64,000 bases of DNA, from contig CAZTPX010000034.1 of assembly GCA_964615095.1 (NCBI GenBank), forward strand, positions 8,636 to 72,635, in the 5' to 3' direction. A program made the position numbers and the translations under genes. The notes beneath the pieces were generated by a model. The model was not told where the DNA came from. It saw only the letters and a list, made by a program, of their open reading frames with translations, and did not search any database. Positions 50,800 to 58,611 of the stretch are shown here, piece after piece (the stretch's first letter is position 1; each line of letters opens with the position of its first letter). This stretch comes from JANXQG01 sp964615095. Its GTDB lineage: Bacteria; Planctomycetota; Planctomycetia; Pirellulales; Thermoguttaceae.

Positions 50800-52632
50800 A
50801 TGGGTGATTCCTGGCAGATTCGCATTTACGAACACCAGCGGCTGGTCCACAGTGAAACCTGCACGGGTCCGCTGGAAGTGGGCCGGCAAGTCATGGGGGA
50901 AGAGGGGCCGTTCAGCAGGTACTCCAAGGGCCCGTTCGCCCGCATGGTCATCGCCGAGATAAAAGTGACCGACATCTCGCGCCGGCACGTGTTGCTGGAA
51001 CGCCAGCCCGACGGATCGATGCGGATTGAGAATCTCAGCGGCACCCTGCCTATCGGCATCGAGAACGGGCCTCCGCTGGAACCCAAGGGAGTTCGGCAGG
51101 CGGAACTTCCACTGGTGCTGTCCATCGGCAAGAAAGCCGTTCGCATCCAGGAGGTCGAGGCCACGGGCGGCAACGTGCGCGGCTTGGCCGACGTCACTGC
51201 CCCGCCTAGCCTGCAGTTTTCCTCTCTGCAAAGGTTTCCCGGTCTGGGCGAGCAATCGACCACAACCGCTGAGATGAACAGGCAAGTGCTGCATTGGCTG
51301 CAAACTTCCATGGGAGTCTTTCAGAGTGCGGCTTGCTCGGCCGATTTTTTCCAAAAAGCCGCCCAAGCTGTGGTCGACATCATCGGCCTGGACACGGGCC
51401 GGGTCCTGCTCTTGGAGCACGACCAATGGCAAACTCGCGCCTTTGCCTCGGGCGGGCTGCAGATAGGGGAAGACGATTGGCGTCCCAGCCATAGCGTGCT
51501 GCAAAAAGTGCGGGCGGAAAAGCGGACTTTTTGGGAGCTGCCGAGCATCGCTGCCGAGCAAAAGGGCAGTTTGATCGGAGTCACCGCGGTCGTGGCGACG
51601 CCCCTGCTCGCCGCCGGCGGCGAGGTCATCGGCGCCGTCTACGGCGATCGCCGGCAGAGCGGCAAGCTGTTCGCTCCCGAACTCATCAGCGAGGTGGAGG
51701 CGATGCTGGTCGAGCTGATCGCCAGCGGGGTGGCGGCTGGAATGGCACGCATGCAGCAAGAGCAAGCGGCGCTTACGGCCCGGGTCCAATTCGAGCAGTT
51801 CTTCACCCGCGAGCTGTCCGAGCAACTCAGCCTGAATCCCGATTTGCTGGCCGGGCAGGATGTGGAAGTTTCGCTGCTGTTTTGCGATATCCGCGGTTTC
51901 AGCCGCATCAGCGAACGCCTTGGCCCGCGGGGGACGGTGCAATGGATTGGCGATGTCATGGGCGTACTCTCGGACTGCGTTCTCGCCCATGCCGGAGTGT
52001 TGGTCGACTATATCGGCGACGAACTCGTGGCCATGTGGGGAGCCCCCGCCGCGCAAGCGGAGCACGCCCGGCTTGCGTGCCTGGCAGCCATCGACATGCT
52101 CAAGGCGGTGCCGAGCATCAATCAGCGATGGAGCACGACCCTGCAAGAGCCCATGGCGCTAGGAATCGGCGTCAATTCCGGAATTGCCCGCGTGGGCAAC
52201 ACAGGATCGCGTCACAAATTCAAGTACGGTCCGCTGGGCAACACGGTCAACCTTGCCAGCCGCGTGCAAGGCGCCACCAAGTACCTGCGCTCTCCGATCC
52301 TGGTCACGGGCTCGACGCATTCCCAACTCGGAGCGGGTTTCTTGAGCCGCCGTCTTTGCCGGGTGCGCGTGGTGAATATCGTCGAACCGGTGGAACTCTA
52401 TGAATTGGCGATCTCGGAGCAATCCGGCTGGACCGAGTTGAAACAAGGCTACGAGACGGCCCTGGCGGCGTTCGAGCGCCGTGAATTCCGCTCCGCAGCG
52501 CACGTCCTGAGCGGTCTTCTGGAGAAATGGCCGGACGATAGCCCGTGCCTGCTCTTGCTATCGCGCGCGGCCACGTGCCTGCTCGACCCTATCGCGGAAT
52601 TCAATCCCATTTGGGAATTGCCGGGAAAATAG
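50800..52632 (+). CDS. FHA-GAF-class III adenylate/guanylate cyclase
   Basis: 610 residues, cytoplasmic. N-terminal FHA-like domain (EVGRQ, ISRRHVLLE, IENLSG; about 1-120), GAF-type sensor (about 165-320: VIGAVYGDRR), then a class III cyclase domain (about 350-530) with metal-binding Asp residues in LFCDIRGFS and YIGDELVAMWG, and GNTVNLASRVQG. The tail is helical. Makes cAMP (or cGMP; residues selecting the base were not resolved). The ATG at 50800 is preceded by GAGAAG. The FHA part suggests control by Ser/Thr phosphorylation. A cyclic-nucleotide phosphodiesterase-like gene lies at 55.2 kb. Confidence 0.92.
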   Translation: MGDSWQIRIYEHQRLVHSETCTGPLEVGRQVMGEEGPFSRYSKGPFARMVIAEIKVTDISRRHVLLERQPDGSMRIENLSGTLPIGIENGPPLEPKGVRQAELPLVLSIGKKAVRIQEVEATGGNVRGLADVTAPPSLQFSSLQRFPGLGEQSTTTAEMNRQVLHWLQTSMGVFQSAACSADFFQKAAQAVVDIIGLDTGRVLLLEHDQWQTRAFASGGLQIGEDDWRPSHSVLQKVRAEKRTFWELPSIAAEQKGSLIGVTAVVATPLLAAGGEVIGAVYGDRRQSGKLFAPELISEVEAMLVELIASGVAAGMARMQQEQAALTARVQFEQFFTRELSEQLSLNPDLLAGQDVEVSLLFCDIRGFSRISERLGPRGTVQWIGDVMGVLSDCVLAHAGVLVDYIGDELVAMWGAPAAQAEHARLACLAAIDMLKAVPSINQRWSTTLQEPMALGIGVNSGIARVGNTGSRHKFKYGPLGNTVNLASRVQGATKYLRSPILVTGSTHSQLGAGFLSRRLCRVRVVNIVEPVELYELAISEQSGWTELKQGYETALAAFERREFRSAAHVLSGLLEKWPDDSPCLLLLSRAATCLLDPIAEFNPIWELPGK

Positions 52633-52637
52633 GCGCA

Positions 52638-52994
52638 TCACTTGTGGTCTGTAGCATAGGCCCCGCCACCACCCTGGGCATGCGCGCCGTGCCACCATTT
52701 CAGGGCGACGATTTTCGGCAGTAGGCCGCCGTAGTCCCAGCCCCAAGTGCCTTCATTCGCAGATCTCGGCTGGCCATGCAGAGCCGCACCGCCGCCGACA
52801 TAGTACCCGCGGTAGTTGGGCGTGTCGGAAGGCTTGGCACAGTGCGAGACGACAAGCGGACATCCCGCCCGAACATGGCTTTCGCAGGACGTTTCCGCAC
52901 AGGGCGCCGGCGCTTCCTCGGCACAGCGTCCGCTGACGACGAGAGTGAAGGCAATCACGAGGATCGATAGCAACCAGCGTTTGTTTGCACACAT
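52638..52994 (-). CDS. Small Cys-rich secreted protein
   Basis: 118 residues, not recognised. Signal peptide (WLLSILVIAFTLVVSG), then a Cys-rich stretch (CAEEAPAPCAETSCESHVRAGC, about 25-50) and a Gly/Trp/His-rich C-terminus (YYVGGGAALHGQ, WHGAHAQGGGGAYATDHK) that could bind metal. It lies 2 bases after the stop of the double GlcG-domain gene, so the two are surely one operon. It converges on the cyclase gene with 5 bases between. Confidence 0.6.
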   Translation of the reverse strand: MCANKRWLLSILVIAFTLVVSGRCAEEAPAPCAETSCESHVRAGCPLVVSHCAKPSDTPNYRGYYVGGGAALHGQPRSANEGTWGWDYGGLLPKIVALKWWHGAHAQGGGGAYATDHK

Positions 52995-52996
52995 CG

Positions 52997-54862
52997 CTAC
53001 TTGTTCCGCGGGTTGAGGTCGAACTGCTGGTAAGGCAAACGGACGCCACGATAGAAGAACTGGTCGACTCGTTTTGACGAGAGCGGATCGAAGCCGACAA
53101 CCGAGGAGTAGGTGACCACGTCATCTTCGTCGACCCCGTCGCCGCTGGCTCCGAACCCGCCAGCGAGTTTCCCGGCTAGGTAGACCCCTGCGGAGCCCGG
53201 GAAGAAGACGACGCCATTTTGATTATTGGCGTTCGCCGGCGTAGTCACCTCGCGGAAATTGCTGTCCGGATCGAAGGCCGCGTAGGCAAGTTCGCTCGTC
53301 GAATTCTGCATATAGACCGAGGCCGGCAGGGGTAGGCCTGAATCTTCGCCGGTTGCCGGGTTGATGCCCGGATCGTTGAGGCTCGACCAGGGCCCGGGCG
53401 TGTTGCCGACGCCTTCCGGGTATCTCGGTTCGGCCAGATAGCTGAAGGTTCGATTGGTGAATGCCGTGCCGAGGGGAATACCGGCCAGTTGATCGCTGGG
53501 CTGCAGGTTCGAACTGTCATAATAGGCCGTGTTACGGGCCTTGGCCACGGCGACGTCGAGGGAAAACACGGTTTCGTTCGGCATGCAGTAGAGACCCAGG
53601 ATGTTTCCGTCCTGGTCCGCGACGCACAACACCATGCTCGGCGTGCTGCCCAGCGGCAGGCGGATCTGCGAGCGGTCGAGATTGGCTTCCGTAACTCCCT
53701 GATCGATGATGGTCGTGACGTTCGCCACGGTGAGCGGTGACGATCCGTCGGGGCTCACGCGGGGAGCAACAAGCCATCCATAGGGTACCGGTTGCGCGGC
53801 GCCGACCAGCGAGTACGTTGCGTTGCTGGCCGTGCCGCCGGGGCTGACAAGGGCCCCTTCGTGTTTCACTGCCAATGGGCCAAAGTAGTTCCCGTTGGCG
53901 CCGAAGTCGTCGACGGTGATGCCTCCCAAACTGATTCCGCCTGGAAGGAAGGGTATATTGAACGAGTTGGGGAGTGCGGGCACGCCGTTGATTTTGCCCA
54001 CCGGAAGGCCCGCGCCGGTGCTTCCGCCTACGGCGGCAAACGCCATCCATTCGGCCTCCTGGCAGAGCGGCGAGTTCTCTCGCTGAACCTGCGTCTGATT
54101 GGTGCCGGGCAAGTTGTTTTGCTCATAGGACGCGTAGCCGTTGGGGCCAGGGAAAAACACACCGATGCCGCCGACACAATCGTTGCTCTCGTAGATGGGA
54201 ACACCGCCGGGAAGGGTTCCGAGCCCGCGCGGTTGGGCGCTGGGCAAGAGTCCCGACGCCTGGCCATAGGAAATCATCGCATTGAATCCCGTCACGAAGG
54301 TGGGCGTATTGAATCGCCCCGGATTCATGAGGGTGTCGCGATTTGTGCCCTCGATACCGAAAAGGTCGGCAGCCGGCGTGTCGGCGACTCCCGGCGGAAA
54401 GTAGCCGCCGAGGCCGATGGGAGCCACGAATCCCGGTCCTTCGGCCGTCGGGTTCGTGCTTTCCGGGCTGGAGTCGACCTCGCGCTGCGTGATCGTCGAT
54501 TGACTGATAAACTGGATGGCTCGCGACGACAACGGCGAACCATTGGGAAAATCGCTGGAAAACAGGGCCGCGGTCCGCGCCTCGGCAACCGCGCCGTCGA
54601 TCGCAAAGACCTCCTCCGCCGCGCTCGAGAATGCGACTCCCTTTCCCACGCCGACGCCAAGGATATCTCCGTCCCGATCGACGACGGCGATGATCTCCGC
54701 TTGCGTGTTGGCTGCCGCGGCGGCCCGTTCCAATAACTGCGTCACCTGAGCGGACGAGAGCAGCGGATCAGACAAGTACATGGCCGTCATCGCCAGGCGG
54801 GGCTCAAGCGATTCCAAACAGAGGCGTCTCCGCGCAGTTTTTCGACCGTTTCTCATCGCCAT
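52997..54862 (-). CDS. Extracellular protein with two GlcG/HbpS (DUF336) domains and LEPR-type N-terminus
   Basis: About 621 residues. The N-terminus RRLCLESLEPRLAMTA is the planctomycete LEPR-type signal-like leader. Two haem-binding GlcG/HbpS units follow: AEIIAVVDRDGDILGVGVGK ... IDGAVAEARTAALFSS and, near residue 430, MVLCVADQDGNILGLYCMP ... DVAVAKARNTAYYDSS. HbpS binds haem and senses oxidative stress in Streptomyces. Start at the inner ATG 54862. Operon with the small Cys-rich protein. Function is a guess: surface haem or iron handling. Confidence 0.78.
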   Translation of the reverse strand: MAMRNGRKTARRRLCLESLEPRLAMTAMYLSDPLLSSAQVTQLLERAAAAANTQAEIIAVVDRDGDILGVGVGKGVAFSSAAEEVFAIDGAVAEARTAALFSSDFPNGSPLSSRAIQFISQSTITQREVDSSPESTNPTAEGPGFVAPIGLGGYFPPGVADTPAADLFGIEGTNRDTLMNPGRFNTPTFVTGFNAMISYGQASGLLPSAQPRGLGTLPGGVPIYESNDCVGGIGVFFPGPNGYASYEQNNLPGTNQTQVQRENSPLCQEAEWMAFAAVGGSTGAGLPVGKINGVPALPNSFNIPFLPGGISLGGITVDDFGANGNYFGPLAVKHEGALVSPGGTASNATYSLVGAAQPVPYGWLVAPRVSPDGSSPLTVANVTTIIDQGVTEANLDRSQIRLPLGSTPSMVLCVADQDGNILGLYCMPNETVFSLDVAVAKARNTAYYDSSNLQPSDQLAGIPLGTAFTNRTFSYLAEPRYPEGVGNTPGPWSSLNDPGINPATGEDSGLPLPASVYMQNSTSELAYAAFDPDSNFREVTTPANANNQNGVVFFPGSAGVYLAGKLAGGFGASGDGVDEDDVVTYSSVVGFDPLSSKRVDQFFYRGVRLPYQQFDLNPRNK

Positions 54863-55189
54863 GATTGCAACCCTGGAGGAAGACCAGCCGACAGCGAAAG
54901 AAGCCAACTTTGGCCCATGAGTTGTTTTCCAAGATTGAGACGTGCAAAGCCCGGCAGGGAATTGTCCGATATTACCCGATCTATCGGTTATTCCGATTTT
55001 GCACGTTAGCTCGCGCGAATGCCGGCGGCCCGATTGCCTTGGGACCCCGCCAGGTTGCCGGCATAATCGATACGGGCAGCAAGGTCACAGCGATCAGCGG
55101 AATCGTCAAATTTCGAAAGGTTTCGGCAAAGCCCTCATCTTAACTTGAAATTGTGGCGGGTGATTGCTGACAAGGGCTCTGCAGGACGC
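54863..55189. other. 327-base intergenic region
   Basis: Leader of the GlcG-domain gene. Contains a short ACGTGCAAA/TTTGCACGT inverted pair (54941-55005 region). No gene or RNA recognised. Confidence 0.5.
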
Positions 55190-55960
55190 TCAGAAACAAT
55201 ACTCTTTACCGGGCACGCCGATTTCCATGTCTGGCAGTTCCAGCGCCAGCAATTCCTCGACGATCTGCTCAGCAAACGACGGCTTGATATGAATGGCGAT
55301 GATCTTGGCCGGTCGGGATAGCTTGCAGACTTCCTCAGAGAATGTCCTGGGCGTCAAGTGTTTTGCGATTCGCGCGAGTTCATCCATGGAATTCGGGAAT
55401 GTTACCTCCAGGAAAACCGCGTTCAACATGGGCAGTGCATTGGCACGGCGCCACAGTTCCTCGGTGGGACCGGTGTCGATCGACAAGGCGACGGCCACGT
55501 CGCCTTCTTCGAGGAGGAAACCCATCGTCGGCACGGCGTGATTTACCGGGATGGGGGTAATGCGCACGCCGGCGATTTCCAAGGGTCGGCCCGCGTCCAA
55601 TGTGGCGAGATGGAAAAACGGCTGTGAATTCAACGTTTCATGTATCAAATCGGGCCACAGGCAACCATTGAAGACATGCTGGCGGAGGGCATTTAGCACG
55701 TACTCGCTGCCGTGGATCGTTACGCGATTTCCGGCAAACTCCTCGGTGTTTTCCAGAAAAACGGGCAACGTAGCCAAGTGATCGATGTGGCTATGCGAAA
55801 GCAAAACATGCTTGACCTTGCGCTGAGATTCCAAATCCAGCGAAATCCCCAGGCTTCCGGCGTCGATGGCGAAGGTGTCGTTGATCAAATAGGAGGTCAG
55901 GAACTGAGGCCCTGCGCTACCAGGCGACGACGTTGCTGATGGAAGAAGTCTTAGCTTCAA
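55190..55960 (-). CDS. MBL-fold cyclic-nucleotide phosphodiesterase-like protein (class II type)
   Basis: About 256 residues. The metallo-beta-lactamase motif SHSHIDHL and downstream His (PVNHAVP) and Asp (SIDTGP) residues fit the class-II cyclic-nucleotide phosphodiesterase family (yeast PDE1/Vibrio CpdP type), which splits cAMP. The start is taken as TTG 55960: GGAGGAG lies 8-9 bases upstream and the protein then begins (L)KLRLLPSATSS as relatives do; the ATG 55999 would place this ribosome site inside the gene. Near the cyclase gene at 50.8 kb, so the two may set the cAMP level together. Confidence 0.78.
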   Translation of the reverse strand: MKLRLLPSATSSPGSAGPQFLTSYLINDTFAIDAGSLGISLDLESQRKVKHVLLSHSHIDHLATLPVFLENTEEFAGNRVTIHGSEYVLNALRQHVFNGCLWPDLIHETLNSQPFFHLATLDAGRPLEIAGVRITPIPVNHAVPTMGFLLEEGDVAVALSIDTGPTEELWRRANALPMLNAVFLEVTFPNSMDELARIAKHLTPRTFSEEVCKLSRPAKIIAIHIKPSFAEQIVEELLALELPDMEIGVPGKEYCF

Positions 55961-56450
55961 AATAGGGATCTCCTCCGGCAATGCGCCTCCAGTGCGCATC
56001 TATCGCCGGTACACTCTGACCGGGCTTATTGGGATATTGCGGCTCTTCCGGTTTTAGGTGCAAACGTCGCAAAACGCCTGCTGGAGTCCCGCCTTTAGGC
56101 GGAATTACCGCCTAAAGGCGGGACTCCAGCGCGGTCGCCCGTCCAGTTTGCACCTAAAACCGGAAGAGCCGATATTGCCTAACATTCTACGGTCCGCCAC
56201 GTCCGCTGGCCAGCAGCAAGCTCCTCCCACAATACCCACTTTGTCGTTTGCAACAGTTTTGCGTCGGAATACCATCGCAAGTTGGGTGGCGCGATTCTCT
56301 TTCGAATAACCTTGTTCCGTTGATAAATCCGATACAAAAGCTAATGTCGATACAACCATCAAAGATCCCCACTGACGGTTTACGGAATTAGCACATACCA
56401 GGCGGTAAGCGGGCACTCGTCGAACTCTCGATAAGAAAAGACGGTTTTGT
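55961..56450. other. 490-base gene-free stretch holding a repeat
   Basis: Contains the nested inverted repeat at 56041-56170. The rest (56171-56450) should hold the promoter of the outer-membrane gene; no clear boxes seen. Confidence 0.5.
56041..56170. repeat. Nested inverted repeat, third copy of the GGAGTCCCGC family
   Basis: Outer arms 56041-56065 (GGCTCTTCCGGTTTTAGGTG...) and 56146-56170 are exact reverse complements. Inner arms 56081-56102 and 56108-56129 form a perfect 22-bp hairpin with loop AATTA. The inner palindrome is shared with 11.3 and 14.6 kb; the outer arms are unique. Confidence 0.9.
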
Positions 56451-58445
56451 ATGCCTTGCCATTCTAGGGGTTTAAAAACAATCGCCCGCTTTCATCTGCC
56501 GGTGGTATTCGTCCCCCTGCTTGCCTCCGCCTGGTTGATCATGGGCGAATTGGAAAACTCGAATGCCGAGGTGCCCGGCGGCTTTCCGGCGTGTCTCAAC
56601 GCAGCTTGGGCCGAAGATGAAAATGACACATCATGGGTCCAACTCGCGGCTCTGATAAGCAATCTGCCGCCAAACTCCGAAGACGTGCGTCCACCGATCC
56701 TCCGCGCGCCCTTCGGCGAGGTCGGAACGCCGTTGTTGCCGGAGTTGGAGCAGCCCCAGCCGCTGTTTCTGCAACCCATAGACGCGCCGCTGGGCTACAC
56801 GGGGCATAGCAGCGTGCTTCCCAGTGAGAACCAACAAACGAGCGATTTTGTGCCGCTTGAAGATCGCTGGAGATCAGGCTTTCCCGCCTGGGATCGATAC
56901 GGCAATGGTCATCCACCCGTTGACGACTATCCCTACGTGGAAGGACACTGGTGGGACTCCTATAACCAGAACGTCCTCAAGGGCGACTACCCGATCATCG
57001 GGCAGCACACTTTCCTGGAAATCACGGCCTCGGCGGAAACGCTGCTCGAAGCGCGGCAAGTTCCAACTCCGGCTACCGGCTTCGGGAGCACGTCGAATCC
57101 TTTTCAGAGCAACTTCATTGGCAACGGGAACCAGTTCTTCTACACCCAGTACTTCAGGCTTGGCGCGGACCTGTCGCACGGCGACACGGCCTTCAAGCCG
57201 ACCGACTGGCGAGTCCACCTTCAGCCCGTTTTCAACGTCAATTATTTGTCGGTCTCGGAACTCGGCATCGTCAGTCCTGACGTGAATGACGGGCTTTCCC
57301 GCGGCCGCGACTATTTTGCCCTGCAAGAATGGTTTGCCGAAATCAAGCTCTCCGACACGAGCCCGTATTACGACTTCCTTTCCGCGCGGGTCGGCTCGCA
57401 GCCCTTCGTCAGCGATTTTCGCGGATTCATCTTTGACGACACGAACCGCGCGGTTCGCTTGTTCGGGACGCGGCTTTCCAACCGCGAGCAATTCAATGTC
57501 CTTATTTTTGACCAACTCGAAAAAGACACAGACAGCGAACTGAACACGTTCAATGATCGCGGCCAGTACGTGCTGATCATGAACTATTACGTGCAAGACT
57601 TCGTCGTGCCGGGCTACACCGCGGAAGCCAGTTTCCACTACGATCACGACAAAGCGACCGTCCATTTCGACGAAAACGGCTTTCTGGTCCGGCCCGATCC
57701 GGCGGGCATTTTCCAGCCCCACCAGATCGACGCCTATTATCTCGGCTTTGCGGGCGACGGACACATTGGACCGATCAACGTCAGCGACGCCTTGTACTAC
57801 GTGTTTGGGCACGACAATATGAATCCCCTAGCGGGCCGCCCGGTGCAGATTTCCGCCGGCATGGCCGCCTTGGAGTTGTCCTACGATCGCGACTGGGTCA
57901 GATTCCGCACCTCATTCCTCTATGCGTCCGGCGATCACAACATAAACAGTGGAGCGGCGACCGGATTCGATTCGATTCTCGACGATCCCAACTTCGCCGG
58001 GGGCAAGTTCAGCTACTGGCAACGCCAGCAGATCGGGTTGCTCGGCGTGAATCTGGTCAATCGTTTCAGCCTTCTGCCCGACCTTCGCGCGTCCAAGGAC
58101 GAAGGGCAGGCGAACTTCGTGAATCCCGGCCTGGAACTAGTCAATTTCGGCATGGATTTCGACGTCACCCCGAAGCTGCGCCTGATCAGCAACGCGAACT
58201 TCCTCTGGTTCGATAGCACCAACGTGCTGGAGCAATTCGTCTTTCAGGACAAAATTCATCGTCACATTGGCACCGATTTGAGTCTGGGCGCCGAATACCG
58301 CCCCTATTTGAATAATAACTGCGTGATCGACGGCGGCATAGCCGGCCTGATTCCCGGGCAGGGCTTCCATGACCTCTACGACAATATCGACGGGGGGGTG
58401 CGCACCCAGCTTGCCGGGTTCGTCGATGTGACGTTGACTTACTAG
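56451..58445 (+). CDS. Outer-membrane beta-barrel porin-like protein
   Basis: 664 residues. N-terminal membrane segment (FHLPVVFVPLLASAWLIM) as signal, then a Pro-rich linker, and from about 150 a large barrel with alternating strands (YFRLGADLSHGD, WFAEIKLSDTSPYYDFLSARVGSQPF, VLIMNYYVQDFVVPGYTAEASFHYDHD) ending in an aromatic residue (GFVDVTLTY). The Trp/Tyr-rich long loops are typical of planctomycete porins. It directly precedes the decahaem cytochrome (166 bases), recalling porin-cytochrome pairs. Function as an electron conduit is inference. Confidence 0.78.
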   Translation: MPCHSRGLKTIARFHLPVVFVPLLASAWLIMGELENSNAEVPGGFPACLNAAWAEDENDTSWVQLAALISNLPPNSEDVRPPILRAPFGEVGTPLLPELEQPQPLFLQPIDAPLGYTGHSSVLPSENQQTSDFVPLEDRWRSGFPAWDRYGNGHPPVDDYPYVEGHWWDSYNQNVLKGDYPIIGQHTFLEITASAETLLEARQVPTPATGFGSTSNPFQSNFIGNGNQFFYTQYFRLGADLSHGDTAFKPTDWRVHLQPVFNVNYLSVSELGIVSPDVNDGLSRGRDYFALQEWFAEIKLSDTSPYYDFLSARVGSQPFVSDFRGFIFDDTNRAVRLFGTRLSNREQFNVLIFDQLEKDTDSELNTFNDRGQYVLIMNYYVQDFVVPGYTAEASFHYDHDKATVHFDENGFLVRPDPAGIFQPHQIDAYYLGFAGDGHIGPINVSDALYYVFGHDNMNPLAGRPVQISAGMAALELSYDRDWVRFRTSFLYASGDHNINSGAATGFDSILDDPNFAGGKFSYWQRQQIGLLGVNLVNRFSLLPDLRASKDEGQANFVNPGLELVNFGMDFDVTPKLRLISNANFLWFDSTNVLEQFVFQDKIHRHIGTDLSLGAEYRPYLNNNCVIDGGIAGLIPGQGFHDLYDNIDGGVRTQLAGFVDVTLTY

Positions 58446-58521
58446 GATTGCCTTGCAATAATCCCGCCGCGAGACTTGAATTAGAGATAATCCGGAAAGG
58501 TGGGAAAAATCGCGGGCCGGA

Positions 58522-58592
58522 TGTGGTCGAACGCAGCAAAGACCCGCCAATTTCCGGCGTTTTGTGGTGGGTCTTCGCTGCGCTCGACCACA
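58522..58592. repeat. 28-bp imperfect inverted repeat between barrel and cytochrome genes
   Basis: Arms 58522-58549 and 58565-58592 pair with three mismatches; the loop is 15 bases. It lies just before the cytochrome start and would form a hairpin in a shared transcript. It could regulate the second gene or be a REP-like repeat. Confidence 0.8.
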
Positions 58593-58611
58593 CCCGGCAG
58601 CTTCTTACTGA

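Noticed and set aside
50614..52146. 510-codon minus-strand frame
   Set aside because: Antisense of the cyclase gene, whose FHA, GAF and cyclase motifs are unmistakable.
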